From positions 1 to 21,179 of the forward strand of contig CATYEN010000043.1 in NCBI GenBank assembly GCA_958405565.1: 21,179 nt of DNA. Reading direction: 5' to 3'. A program made the position numbers and the translations under genes. This stretch comes from an uncultured Collinsella sp. GTDB taxonomy: Bacteria > Actinomycetota > Coriobacteriia > Coriobacteriales > Coriobacteriaceae. Positions within the stretch are counted from its first letter, which is position 1, and each line of letters begins with the position of its first letter. Under the pieces are notes generated by a model. The model ran no database searches, was not told the origin of the DNA, and was given only the letters and a program-made list of their open reading frames with translations. This document shows positions 5,015 through 13,609 of this stretch, one piece after another.

Positions 5015-7591
5015 ATGTGCGATTGCACAGATCATAAGGACGAGATCCCTGCCTACGACGCACAGGCCATTGAGTCCAAGTGGATGAAGGCCTGGGAGGA
5101 CTCCAACCTCTTTGCCGTCGACACCGACGCGAGCAAGCCCAAGAAGTACGTGCTCGAGATGTTCCCGTATCCGTCGGGCGACCTGCACATGGGCCACGCG
5201 CGCAACTACACCATCGGCGATGCCATGGCCCGTCAGGCCCGCATGCGCGGCTACGACGTGCTGCATCCCATCGGCTTCGATGCCTTTGGCCTGCCCGCCG
5301 AGAACGCCGCCATCAAGCACAACACGCAGGCTGCCGCCTGGACGTATAAGAACATGGACCAGGCTCTCGCCACGATGAAGCGCATGGGCTTCTCCTACGA
5401 TTTGGATCGCATGGTCAAGACCTGCAGCCCCGACTACTATCGTTGGGGTCAGTGGATCTTTGAGAAGCTGTGGGAAAAGGGCCTGGTCTACCGCAAGAAG
5501 AACCCGGTCAACTGGTGTCCTAACTGCAAGACCGTTCTGGCCAACGAGCAGGTCACCGAGGGCAAGTGCTGGCGCTGCGGCACCGAGCCCGAGAAGCGCG
5601 ACCTGGAGCAGTGGTACTTCAAGATCACCGAGTACTCCCAGGAGCTGCTCGACGACCTGGAGAAGCTCCCCGGCTGGCCCGAGCGCGTCAAGCAGATGCA
5701 GGCCAACTGGATCGGTCGTTCCGAGGGCGCCGAGGTCGACTTTACCCTGTGCGACAAGGATGGCGAGCCCATCGAGGGCGACGAGGGTAAGATCACCGTC
5801 TTCACCACGCGAGCCGACACGCTCTTTGGTGTCTCCTTCTTTGTCTTGGCTCCCGAGTACGCTCGTCTGCACGAGCTCGTCGAGGGCACGGAGTACGAGG
5901 AGGCCGTGACCAAGATCGTCGAGGACTCCAAGCATATCTCCGCCGTCGAGCGTGCCCAGGGCACCCTCGAGAAGCACGGTGCCTTTACCGGCCGCTACGT
6001 GGTGAACCCGGTCAACGGCGAGAAGGTCCCCGTGTGGGTTGCCGATTATGTTGTTGCCGACTACGGCACCGGCGCTGTCATGGCCGTTCCCTGCGGCGAC
6101 CAGCGCGATTTTGAGTTTGCCCGCAAGTACGACCTGCCGATCGTGCCGATCATCCTGGACGATGACGACCGCGCAGCCGTCGAGGCTAACGGTGAGACCA
6201 TCGATACCTTCCATGCCGAGACCGTCGACTGGGATTGCGCCCACGCTGCCGAGGGCACGCTCGTCCAGTCCGGTAAGTACACCGGCATGCGCGGCGGCAA
6301 GCACTCCGAGGGCGAGGCTGCGATCGTGGCCGACCTCGAGGCCATGGGCTGCGGTCGTCGCAAGGTCGAGTTCCGTCTGCGAGACTGGCTCATCAGCCGT
6401 CAGCGCTATTGGGGCAACCCCATCCCGGCCATCCACTGCGAGCACTGCGGCATCGTGCCCGTGCCCGAGGACCAGCTGCCGGTAACGCTGCCCGAGAACC
6501 TGGACCTGGGCGCCGGCGAGACCCTCGCCGAGTGCAAGGAGTTCTACGAGACCACCTGCCCGGTCTGCGGCCGCCCGGCCAAGCGCGAGACCGATACCAT
6601 GGACACCTTCACCTGCTCCAGCTGGTATTACCTGCGCTATACCGACCCGCACAACACCGAGCTGCCCTTCTCCCGCGAGGCTGCCGATCGTTGGATGCCC
6701 GTCGATAACTACATCGGCGGCATCGAGCACGCCATTCTGCACCTGCTCTACAGCCGCTTCTTTACCAAGGCACTGCGCGACCTGGGCCTGCTGAGTGTGG
6801 ACGAGCCCTTCACCAACCTGCTGTGCCAGGGCATGGTCAAGGACGAGAACGGCGACACCATGTCCAAGTCCAAGGGCAACGTCGTGCCCCCGAGCTCGGT
6901 CATCGAGCCCTACGGCGCCGACACCATGCGTCTGGCGATCCTGTTTATCGCCCCGCCCGAGAAGGACTTCGACTGGGATCCCAAGGCCGTTGAGGGCGCC
7001 AACCGCTTCATCAAGCGCGCCTGGCGTATCGTGTGGCAGCTCGTCCAGTCCGGCGACGCCAACGTGGCCTTCGACAAGTCCGCGCTCGACGAGGTTGCGA
7101 TGAAGCTCTATCGCGAGCGTCACCGCACCATCGCCAAGTGCACCGAGGACTTCGATCGCGGCCAGTTCAACACCGCCATCTCGGCCGTCATGGAACTCGT
7201 CAATGCCGCGAGTGCCTACCTCAATGCTACTGAGGGCGCTTCCCGTGACAAGGCGATGTGCTACGGCGTGGCTAAGGATATCGTGAGCGTCCTTGCCCCC
7301 ATCTGCCCGTTCTGGGCCGACGAGCTGTGGCACGAGGCGCTCGGCTGCGAGGGCAATGCCTACACCGCCGCCTGGCCCGAGTTCGACCTGGCCGAGTCCG
7401 TTGAGGACACGGTGCAGATCGTGGTCCAGGTGCTTGGTAAGGTCCGCGGCCGCGTCGAGGTGGCCCGCAATGCCTCCAATGAGGATATGCAGGCTGCCGC
7501 CGAGGCCGCCGTCGCCAAGTGGCTCGAGGGTAAGACGGTCGTCAAGGCCATCTGCGTGCCCGGCAAGCTGGTCAACCTGGTGGTCAAGTAA
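5015..7591 (+). CDS. leuS: Leucyl-tRNA synthetase
   Basis: Class I aminoacyl-tRNA synthetase that charges tRNA-Leu in the cytosol. The 858 residues match the usual bacterial length (about 860). The HIGH motif is HMGH at 58-61 (FPYPSGDLHMGH) and the KMSKS motif is TMSKS at 615-619. The CP1 editing domain shows TTRADTLFG and YGTGAVMAVPCGDQRDFEFA, with the conserved editing Asp in the last segment. Four-cysteine pairs NWCPNCK and CWRCG, and CEHCG with CPVCG, suggest structural zinc sites. The N-terminus MCDCTDHKD is Cys-rich and precedes the conserved start. It has a good AGGAG site at 5005-5009. Its transcript carries the long leader hairpin at 4873-4991 and ends at the terminator near 7620-7655. 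Confidence 0.97.
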   Translation: MCDCTDHKDEIPAYDAQAIESKWMKAWEDSNLFAVDTDASKPKKYVLEMFPYPSGDLHMGHARNYTIGDAMARQARMRGYDVLHPIGFDAFGLPAENAAIKHNTQAAAWTYKNMDQALATMKRMGFSYDLDRMVKTCSPDYYRWGQWIFEKLWEKGLVYRKKNPVNWCPNCKTVLANEQVTEGKCWRCGTEPEKRDLEQWYFKITEYSQELLDDLEKLPGWPERVKQMQANWIGRSEGAEVDFTLCDKDGEPIEGDEGKITVFTTRADTLFGVSFFVLAPEYARLHELVEGTEYEEAVTKIVEDSKHISAVERAQGTLEKHGAFTGRYVVNPVNGEKVPVWVADYVVADYGTGAVMAVPCGDQRDFEFARKYDLPIVPIILDDDDRAAVEANGETIDTFHAETVDWDCAHAAEGTLVQSGKYTGMRGGKHSEGEAAIVADLEAMGCGRRKVEFRLRDWLISRQRYWGNPIPAIHCEHCGIVPVPEDQLPVTLPENLDLGAGETLAECKEFYETTCPVCGRPAKRETDTMDTFTCSSWYYLRYTDPHNTELPFSREAADRWMPVDNYIGGIEHAILHLLYSRFFTKALRDLGLLSVDEPFTNLLCQGMVKDENGDTMSKSKGNVVPPSSVIEPYGADTMRLAILFIAPPEKDFDWDPKAVEGANRFIKRAWRIVWQLVQSGDANVAFDKSALDEVAMKLYRERHRTIAKCTEDFDRGQFNTAISAVMELVNAASAYLNATEGASRDKAMCYGVAKDIVSVLAPICPFWADELWHEALGCEGNAYTAAWPEFDLAESVEDTVQIVVQVLGKVRGRVEVARNASNEDMQAAAEAAVAKWLEGKTVVKAICVPGKLVNLVVK

Positions 7592-7617
7592 GCACTGCGC
7601 GCTTAACTGACGCATAA

Positions 7618-7657
7618 AAGACGAGGGGCGATCCGGTTGGGTCGTCCCTCGTTTTGT
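7618..7657. terminator. Bidirectional terminator between leuS and the lipoprotein gene
   Basis: ACGAGGGGCGA (7621-7631) pairs with TCGTCCCTCGT (7642-7652) with one wobble. TTTT follows on the + strand and CTTTT on the - strand. It serves the convergent genes on either side. Confidence 0.82.
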
Positions 7658-7695
7658 GTTGTATGACCTGCTTGGTCAGTGCGTCGCACCGTCTT

Positions 7696-8268
7696 CTACG
7701 GGATGTGTACTAGGTCCCTAAAGTAAACGTTGCCCGTTGCTTCTTCGAACATCCAAATGTTGAGGTAGATGTCGTTGAGGTCGTTGTTCACATCAAAGTT
7801 CGGATCGTCGAAGGTGCCCACAAAGGTGAGCATGGCGCGCGTTTCCTCTCCAGCGGCGACCGGTTGGCGCATGCGCACATCGCGGACCACGCCGTTGACG
7901 TAGGCATAGGAGTCCACATCGCCAAACATCATGTCGACACCGGTGTTGTTGGACACCGTAAAGACGAGCGCGGCGTCCCCGTAGCCGTCGGTGTCCTTGC
8001 CCACGCAGGTAACATGGACGTTCTCGTCCGCCTCAAGGTCGATGGGGAACTGTTCTTGGGAATCGGGACCCAAGCTCTGGGGATCGACGATGTCCTCGTC
8101 CATTTTGTCGAAGCTCGCCGGGGGTTCGGTTTTCTCGATGGCTTTGGTGCTGCCAGGATCCGGTTCGCATGTTCCGGTTTTGCTGCTCGTTTTGCCACAG
8201 CCCGCGAGGGCCAACGAGCACGTTGCGATGGCGAGCGCAGTCATGCAGAGGGTGCCTAGGCGATTCAT
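7696..8268 (-). CDS. Putative lipoprotein of unknown function
   Basis: A 190-residue protein with a lipoprotein signal peptide: basic start MNR, hydrophobic core at about 8-21, and lipobox LAGC with Cys24 as the predicted lipidation site. A polar linker of about 45 residues follows, then a C-terminal domain of about 110 residues (TCVGKDTDGYGDAALVFTVS and MRQPVAAGEETRAMLTFVG) that looks like a small beta-sandwich. This resembles extracellular immunoglobulin-like domains of small Gram-positive lipoproteins (DUF5067/DUF4352-like). That fold is inferred from alternating hydrophobic patterns, not from a motif. An ideal AGGAGG (8275-8280) precedes the ATG. It is a single gene converging on leuS; its role is unknown. 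Confidence 0.8.
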   Translation of the reverse strand: MNRLGTLCMTALAIATCSLALAGCGKTSSKTGTCEPDPGSTKAIEKTEPPASFDKMDEDIVDPQSLGPDSQEQFPIDLEADENVHVTCVGKDTDGYGDAALVFTVSNNTGVDMMFGDVDSYAYVNGVVRDVRMRQPVAAGEETRAMLTFVGTFDDPNFDVNNDLNDIYLNIWMFEEATGNVYFRDLVHIP

Positions 8269-8280
8269 GGGTGCCTCCTT

Positions 8281-8530
8281 GCCGTAGAAGATCTCGAAAG
8301 GTTCGTCGTTGCGCGACTTGCTGGCTGGCTTGTTACAGAATGTCCCTTAGCGTAAGTCTGATCGATAGGGGCTCGGGGAGGAATGCCCTTGGGGTCCGAA
8401 CGGGCCTGTGGATTGGGACGCATGGCCCGTTTTGGGACTGTTGAGGGCGCGCCGCATGGGGTTCCTCGGTCAATTGTCCTATTCTTGTGGAGAAGCTGTG
8501 CGCACGCTGACCTGCAGATTCGTACTGTGC
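8281..8530. other. Non-coding spacer between divergent lipoprotein and rimP genes
   Basis: About 250 nt without a convincing gene. It contains a hairpin in which AACGGGCC (8399-8406) pairs with GGCCCGTT (8424-8431) across a 17-nt loop and is followed by TTTT (8430-8433). It resembles a + strand terminator although no + strand gene lies directly before it. Promoter elements for the - strand lipoprotein gene should be here, but none is clear. Confidence 0.5.
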
Positions 8531-8559
8531 TTGCACGTTTCCGCAGCTATTGGTATAGT
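8531..8559 (+). promoter_or_regulatory. Sigma70-type promoter of the rimP operon
   Basis: TTGCAC (8531-8536) and TATAGT (8554-8559) are separated by exactly 17 nt, a close match to the housekeeping consensus. The predicted start is near 8566, giving a leader of about 72 nt before rimP. Confidence 0.75.
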
Positions 8560-8584
8560 TTGCTTGCAAATGAAGTTGTAATTG

Positions 8585-8617
8585 AAAGAAGTGGGGTTTC
8601 GGCCCCGCTTCTTTTTT
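8585..8617 (+). terminator. Promoter-proximal terminator (attenuator) in the rimP leader
   Basis: A 12-bp stem (8585-8596 with 8603-8614, one T-G wobble) encloses the loop TTTCGG, and the T-run spans 8612-8617. It lies about 20-50 nt after the predicted transcription start and before the rimP ribosome-binding site. Transcription of the whole operon must therefore pass it. NusA, encoded second in the operon, influences termination at such hairpins, so autoregulation is a reasonable inference. rimP-nusA leaders with such terminators are known in other bacteria. Confidence 0.78.
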
Positions 8618-8637
8618 GTATGGATGGAGGTGCCGCA

Positions 8638-9132
8638 ATGGTCAAGACCAAGACCGAGCAGGCGATCATCGACGCGCTCGAGGCCGTCGCTCCCCAGCAC
8701 GATGTCGACATCGTCGACGTCGAGCTCGTGGGTGCCACCAAGGCCCCCTGCGTGCGCGTGCGTATCGAGGGTGCCGAGGGTCAGAGCCTGTCGCTCAACG
8801 ACGTCACGGCCAACACCAAGTGGGTCGGCGATGTGATTGAGGAGCTCGACCCCATCTCCTCGAGCTATACGCTCGAGGTGTCGAGCCCGGGTATGGCGCG
8901 CCCGCTGCGCCGCCCGAGTGACTTTGCCCGCTTTGTGGGCGAAAACTGCGAGCTCACCTCCACCGCCACCGAGGGCCGTCGCAAGTACGCCGGCAAGATT
9001 GCCGCCGCCACCGAGACGAACGTGACCCTCGAGCTCGAGGACGGCGAGTCCGTTACCCTCGATTTTTCTGATGTTAAAAAGTGCAAGTTGAAGCCCACCT
9101 ACGACTTCAAGCCCGCGAAGGAAGGAAAGTAA
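8638..9132 (+). CDS. rimP: Ribosome maturation factor RimP
   Basis: A 164-residue protein that helps assemble the 30S subunit. The N-terminal alpha/beta domain spans about 1-85 and contains DIVDVELVG; the LEVSSPGMARPLRRPSDFARF segment (split at about residues 80-100) is the family signature; the C-terminal SH3-like barrel follows (NVTLELEDGESVTLDFSDVKK). The ATG at 8638 is chosen because GGAGG (8626-8630) lies 7 nt upstream and homology begins there; an open frame further upstream crosses the promoter and terminator and is not coding. Its stop is 1 nt from the nusA start, the classic rimP-nusA arrangement. Confidence 0.95.
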   Translation: MVKTKTEQAIIDALEAVAPQHDVDIVDVELVGATKAPCVRVRIEGAEGQSLSLNDVTANTKWVGDVIEELDPISSSYTLEVSSPGMARPLRRPSDFARFVGENCELTSTATEGRRKYAGKIAAATETNVTLELEDGESVTLDFSDVKKCKLKPTYDFKPAKEGK

Positions 9133-9133
9133 G

Positions 9134-10381
9134 ATGGCAGCATCCGACATGATGTCCGCCCTGATGGAGCTTTGCCAGGAGAAGCACATCGACCAGCTCT
9201 ACCTGATCGACCGCCTGGAGCAGTCGCTCGCCAAGAGCTATGCCGAGATCCTGCATCTTGAGTGGGGCGCCAAGGTGACCATCGACCGCACCACCGGCAA
9301 GATCTACGTCTACCGCCTGGAGCCGATCGACGATTCCATGGACGAGGAGGGCAACTTCACCGAGTTCGAGGAGATCGACGTCACCCCCAAGAACACGAGC
9401 CGTATCGCCGCCCAGCACGCCAAGGCCGAGATCAACGCCATCGTGCGCAACTCCGCCCGCGAGCAGATCTACGAGGAGTTCTCCGGCCGCATCGGTGACC
9501 TCATCAGCGGTACCGTGCTGCAGTCCACGCCCGACTTCACGATCGTCAAGATCCGCGAGGGCGTCGAGGCCGAGCTGCCGCACTTCGATCAGCGTCGTTA
9601 CGAGAACGAGCGCAACGAGCGTCCGATGGGCGAGCGCTACCTGCACAACCAGCACATCAAGGCCGTGATCATCGACGTTCGCGACCCTAACTCCAACCTG
9701 CAGCCGGTTCGTGGCGAGCACAGCCGTCCGCCGATTGTCATCTCCCGTACCCACCCCGAGCTCATGCGTCGTCTGTTTGAGCAGGAGGTGCCCGAGATCT
9801 ATGAGGGCACCGTCCAGATCAAGTCGATCGCCCGCGAGCCCGGCCAGCGCTCCAAGGTCGCCGTCCACTCGCTCGACGATCGTCTGGATCCCGTGGGCGC
9901 CTGCGTCGGCCCCAAGGGCAGCCGTGTTCGCGCTGTCGTGGGCGAGCTCCGTGGCGAGCGCGTCGACGTCATCCTGTGGGATGCCGATCCTGCCGTCTAC
10001 GTCGCCAACGCCCTTTCGCCCGCTAAGGTCACCCGCGTCCTCATCGACGAGGAGAAGGCCTACGCCGGCGTCATCGTGCCCGACGACCAGCTGTCCCTCG
10101 CCATCGGCAAGGAGGGCCAGAACGCCCGCCTCGCCGCGCGCCTGACCGGCTGGCACATCGACATCAAGTCCGAGACGCTTGCCGCCGACATCCTCAAGAA
10201 CGTTCCCGTTCACGAGGAGCCCGCCGCCGACCTGATCGGTGACGAGGAGGACGAGGACGTCCGCCGCTGCGAGTACGTGTCCGAGGACGGCATCCAGTGC
10301 CGCAACCAGGCTCGTCCCGGCTCCCGTTTCTGCGGTGTCCACGACACCGACGCCTTCGATGATGCGGAGGACCTGATCTAG
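9134..10381 (+). CDS. nusA: Transcription termination/antitermination factor NusA with Cys3His tail
   Basis: A 415-residue RNA-polymerase-binding protein that modulates pausing, termination and antitermination. The N-terminal polymerase-binding domain covers about 1-125, the S1 domain about 130-195 (GDLISGTVLQSTPDFTIVKI), KH1 includes GACVGPKGSRVRAVVGEL (about 255-275), and KH2 includes LSLAIGKEGQNARLAARLTG (about 318-340). No E. coli-type acidic repeats are present. After an acidic linker (DEEDEDV) comes a C-terminal extension with Cys379, Cys389, Cys400 and His403 (C-x9-C-x10-C-x2-H), which resembles small zinc-binding modules with a GxxCRNxAxxGSxFCxxH pattern. Metal binding is inferred. 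It is tightly spaced after rimP. The usual ylxR gene does not follow. Confidence 0.95.
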   Translation: MAASDMMSALMELCQEKHIDQLYLIDRLEQSLAKSYAEILHLEWGAKVTIDRTTGKIYVYRLEPIDDSMDEEGNFTEFEEIDVTPKNTSRIAAQHAKAEINAIVRNSAREQIYEEFSGRIGDLISGTVLQSTPDFTIVKIREGVEAELPHFDQRRYENERNERPMGERYLHNQHIKAVIIDVRDPNSNLQPVRGEHSRPPIVISRTHPELMRRLFEQEVPEIYEGTVQIKSIAREPGQRSKVAVHSLDDRLDPVGACVGPKGSRVRAVVGELRGERVDVILWDADPAVYVANALSPAKVTRVLIDEEKAYAGVIVPDDQLSLAIGKEGQNARLAARLTGWHIDIKSETLAADILKNVPVHEEPAADLIGDEEDEDVRRCEYVSEDGIQCRNQARPGSRFCGVHDTDAFDDAEDLI

Positions 10382-10390
10382 CGCGCGGTC

Positions 10391-10451
10391 GCGCCGGGCG
10401 GGTCCCGGCGCATCTCCCACGCTCGTTCAGTCTCTAGGCACCCAAGGTGCC
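10391..10451 (+). other. Two hairpins in the nusA-infB spacer
   Basis: GCGCCGGG (10391-10398) pairs perfectly with CCCGGCGC (10404-10411) around CGGGT. GGCACC (10437-10442) pairs with GGTGCC (10446-10451) around CAA. Neither has a T-run, so read-through into infB is expected. They may mark an mRNA processing or stability point. The infB ribosome-binding site AGGTGA follows. Confidence 0.6.
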
Positions 10452-10472
10452 AGAAAGGGTAGGTGAAGTCAT

Positions 10473-13187
10473 ATGGCAAAAGTCCGTGTGTCCACCCTGG
10501 CCAAAGAGTTCGGCATGACCTCCAAGGAACTGATGGGTCATCTCGCCGATATGAAGATTCCCGCTAAGTCCGCTTCCTCCACCTTGGAGGATGCCTATGT
10601 CGCCATGGTCCGCAAGCAGCTCGCCTCGGTGATCGAGGCCCGCGCTCAGGAAGTCGAGGCCGCCAAGCAGGCCGAGGAGCAGGCAGCTGCCGCCGAGGAA
10701 GCCGCCCGCGCCGCCGAGGCCGAGCGCGAGCGCATCGCCGCCGAGAAGGCGCGCGAGGAGGAGCGCCGCCAGTTTGCCGCAGCCCAGGCTGCCGAGGAGG
10801 CCGCCCGCGCCGAGGCCGAGGCCAAGAAGAAGGCTGAGCAGGAGCGCCTTGCTCGCGAGAAGGAGGAGGCTGCCCGCGAGGCCCAGCGCCGCGCCGTTCC
10901 CGCTTCCGACTCCGGTTCGCGCTTCCGTTCGCTGCTCGACCAGATCGCCGCACAGGAGACCGTGCTCAAGGAGAAGAAGGACGCCGAGGATAAGGCCAAG
11001 GCCGAGCGCGCCGCCGAGCGCGGTAACCGTCGTGGCGGCAACAACGACCGCCGCGGTGGCCGTCGTAACGATCGTAACGCCTCCGACAACAACTCCGAGC
11101 GCAACGCCTCCGAGAGCCGTCCGCACAGCCATCGCACCAACGCCAGCAACAACGTCGCTGCCGGCATGGACTTCCCCAACCCCGATAAGCAGGGCAAGGG
11201 CAAGAAGCGCAAGGGCGGTCACAACAACGAAGAGGACCACTATAGCCGCATGGCTCGCGAGGCCGAGGAGTACAGCCGCGAGAAGGTGCTCGAGGAGGCT
11301 CGTGCTGCCGTCGAGGAGGCCTCTCGCGAGTCCACCGGTCGCCGCAAGAAGCGCAAGGAGAAGCGCGAGCGCGAGGCTGCCAAGGCTCAGGAGGAGCGCA
11401 AGATAGAGGAGGCGCTGGCCCAGGGCGTGAACCCCGAGGAGCTCGACGCCATCAAGGTCTCCCAGGGCGTTACCGTCCAGGAGCTTGCTGAGGCCCTCGA
11501 CGTTCCGGCCAACGACATCATCAAGCGCCTGTTCCTGCTGGGCACGCCGCTCACCATGACACAGTCCATGTCTGACGACCTCGTCGAGCTCGTTGCCGAC
11601 GACCTGGGCCGTCAGATCAAGATCATCACCCCCGAGGAGGAGAACACCTTCTCGTTCTACGACGATCCCGCCGACCTTAAGCCGCGCGCCCCGGTCGTCA
11701 CCGTCATGGGCCACGTCGACCACGGCAAGACGAGCCTTCTCGACGCCATCCGTCACACCGGTGTCGCTGCCGGTGAGGCTGGCGGCATTACCCAGGCAAT
11801 CGGCGCTTCGCAGGTCAAGATCAACGGCCGCAAGATCACCTTTATCGATACCCCGGGTCACGCCACCTTTACGGCCATGCGTGCCCGTGGCGCCAAGGTG
11901 ACCGACATCGTCATTCTGATCGTGGCTGCCGACGACGGCGTCATGCCCCAGACGGTCGAGTCGATCAACCACGCCAAGGCCGCCGGCGTACCCATCGTCG
12001 TCGCCGTCAACAAGATCGATAAGCCGGGCGCCAACCCCGACCGCGTACGCCAGGAGCTCACCGAGTACGGTGTCATCCCCGAGGAGTGGGGCGGACAGAA
12101 CATGTTCGTCAACATCTCGGCGAAGCAGAAGATCGGTATCGACGACCTTCTGGAGACCGTGCTGCTCCAGGCAGATGTGCTCGAGCTCAAGGCCAACCCG
12201 GACACCTTTGCCTCCGGCAACGTCCTCGAGGCCAAGCTCGACAAGGGCCGCGGCTCGGTCGCTACCGTGCTCGTGACCCGCGGTACCCTGCACGTGGGCG
12301 ATACGCTGGTCGCCGGCCTTACCTACGGCCGCGTCCGCGCCATGCTCGACCCCAAGGGTCGCGCCGTCACCGAGGCCGGTCCCTCCGACGCCGTCGAGAT
12401 CCTGGGCCTGCAGTCCGTGCCCAACGCCGGTGACGAGTTCCGCGTGTTCGAGGACGAGCGCGAGGCACGTGCGCTGGCCGACGAGCGTTCGCTCAAGGCC
12501 CGTATCGAGGAGCAGAGCCGCGTCAAGCACGTCACGCTCGAGAACCTCTTCGAGACCATTGCCGACGCCGAGGTCAAGGAGCTCAACCTGATCATCAAGG
12601 CCGACGTCCAGGGTTCCATCGAGGCCCTTCAGGATTCGCTCGACAAGATGGATCAGTCCGAGGTCCGCATCAACACGATCCACTCCGCCGTTGGTGCCAT
12701 CAACGAGACCGACGTCGTCCTGGCCGACGCCTCCAACGCCATCATCATCGGCTTTGGCGTCCGTCCCGACGGTAAGGCCCGCTCCGCCGCCGAGCGCGAG
12801 GGCGTCGAGATCCGTTGCTACGACGTCATCTACAAATGCCTCGAGGAGCTCGACGCTGCCCGTATCGGCATGCTCAAGCCCACCGAGGTCGAGGTCTCCA
12901 CGGGTACCGCGACTGTCCTGGACACCTTCAAGGTGCCCAAAGTCGGTATCGCCGCCGGTGTCCGCGTCGAAGAGGGCGAGATCGCCGCGACCGATTCCGT
13001 GCGTCTGGTGCGCGACGGCATCGTGGTCTTCAACGGCAAGATCGCCTCGATGCGCCACTACAAGGACGAGGCCAAGAGCCTCAAGAGCGGTTCCGAGGGC
13101 GGCATTGGCCTGGAGAACTTCCAGGACATCAAGCCCGGCGACCAGATCGAGGGTTACCGCATCGACCAGGTTGCCCGTACCGAGTAG
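10473..13187 (+). CDS. infB: Translation initiation factor IF-2
   Basis: A GTPase of 904 residues that brings fMet-tRNA to the 30S subunit and promotes subunit joining. The IF2_N domain opens the protein (VRVSTLAKEFGMTSKELMGH). A long charged, Ala/Glu/Arg-rich and then Arg/Asn/Gly-rich low-complexity region occupies about 55-310, and a second IF2_N-like domain lies near 325-375. GTPase motifs are G1 GHVDHGKT (413-420), G2 GGITQAIGA, G3 DTPGH (459-463, with the catalytic His463) and G4 NKID (513-516). Domains II to IV follow, ending FQDIKPGDQIEGYRIDQV. An AGGTGA site lies about 6 nt before the ATG. Internal starts for a shorter isoform, known in E. coli, were not identified. Confidence 0.97.
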   Translation: MAKVRVSTLAKEFGMTSKELMGHLADMKIPAKSASSTLEDAYVAMVRKQLASVIEARAQEVEAAKQAEEQAAAAEEAARAAEAERERIAAEKAREEERRQFAAAQAAEEAARAEAEAKKKAEQERLAREKEEAAREAQRRAVPASDSGSRFRSLLDQIAAQETVLKEKKDAEDKAKAERAAERGNRRGGNNDRRGGRRNDRNASDNNSERNASESRPHSHRTNASNNVAAGMDFPNPDKQGKGKKRKGGHNNEEDHYSRMAREAEEYSREKVLEEARAAVEEASRESTGRRKKRKEKREREAAKAQEERKIEEALAQGVNPEELDAIKVSQGVTVQELAEALDVPANDIIKRLFLLGTPLTMTQSMSDDLVELVADDLGRQIKIITPEEENTFSFYDDPADLKPRAPVVTVMGHVDHGKTSLLDAIRHTGVAAGEAGGITQAIGASQVKINGRKITFIDTPGHATFTAMRARGAKVTDIVILIVAADDGVMPQTVESINHAKAAGVPIVVAVNKIDKPGANPDRVRQELTEYGVIPEEWGGQNMFVNISAKQKIGIDDLLETVLLQADVLELKANPDTFASGNVLEAKLDKGRGSVATVLVTRGTLHVGDTLVAGLTYGRVRAMLDPKGRAVTEAGPSDAVEILGLQSVPNAGDEFRVFEDEREARALADERSLKARIEEQSRVKHVTLENLFETIADAEVKELNLIIKADVQGSIEALQDSLDKMDQSEVRINTIHSAVGAINETDVVLADASNAIIIGFGVRPDGKARSAAEREGVEIRCYDVIYKCLEELDAARIGMLKPTEVEVSTGTATVLDTFKVPKVGIAAGVRVEEGEIAATDSVRLVRDGIVVFNGKIASMRHYKDEAKSLKSGSEGGIGLENFQDIKPGDQIEGYRIDQVARTE

Positions 13188-13198
13188 GGGGTAGCGCT

Positions 13199-13609
13199 AT
13201 GAAGCAAACGCAGGCAACCCGCCGTCTGGGCGAGCAGCTTCGCGAGAAGCTTGGTTATATCCTGCTCTTTGAGGTTTCCGATCCGCGTCTCGACCTGGTT
13301 ACTTTGACCGCGGTCGAGGTCGCGGTGGACCGTTCGTTCGCGCGTGTGTACGTGTCGTGCGATGCGAGCCGCTACGACGAGGTCATGGAGGCGCTCGCAA
13401 GCGCTAAGGGCCGTATTCGCAGCCTGTTGGCTCGCTCGCTCGATTGGCGTGTTACGCCCGAGCTCGATTTTCGCATCGATCGCTCGACCGATGAGGCCGA
13501 GCGCATCACGCGTGCGCTGGAAAACGTTCCCGCCACGCTTGCGATCGAAAAGGACGAGGACGGCTATCCGATAGCGGATGCCGCCCAGGAGGCAGCTTTA
13601 GATGACTAA
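13199..13609 (+). CDS. rbfA: Ribosome-binding factor A
   Basis: A 136-residue KH-fold protein needed for late 30S maturation and 16S rRNA 5' end processing. TRRLGEQLREKLGYILLFEV and DPRLDLVTLTAVEVAVDRSF (about 8-50) followed by ARVYVSCDA and WRVTPELDFRIDRSTDEAERI are typical. The ATG at 13199 is chosen because homology starts there; a G-rich run (13187-13192) precedes it at weak Shine-Dalgarno quality. It begins 11 nt after the infB stop, and its end overlaps the next gene by 8 nt. The C-terminal tail after about 118 is acidic. Confidence 0.93.
   Translation: MKQTQATRRLGEQLREKLGYILLFEVSDPRLDLVTLTAVEVAVDRSFARVYVSCDASRYDEVMEALASAKGRIRSLLARSLDWRVTPELDFRIDRSTDEAERITRALENVPATLAIEKDEDGYPIADAAQEAALDD

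Noticed and set aside
4976..7615. Very long - strand open frame opposite leuS; similar ones lie opposite guaB (3241-4599), nusA (9107-10420), infB (10434-13058) and nrnA (13506-14783)
   Set aside because: They arise from high GC and codon bias of the true + strand genes and give low-complexity, family-less proteins rich in Leu, Gly, Val and Asp.
8383..8637. N-terminal extension of rimP upstream of ATG 8638
   Set aside because: It would run through the promoter and intrinsic terminator and has no homology. The GGAGG site fits ATG 8638.
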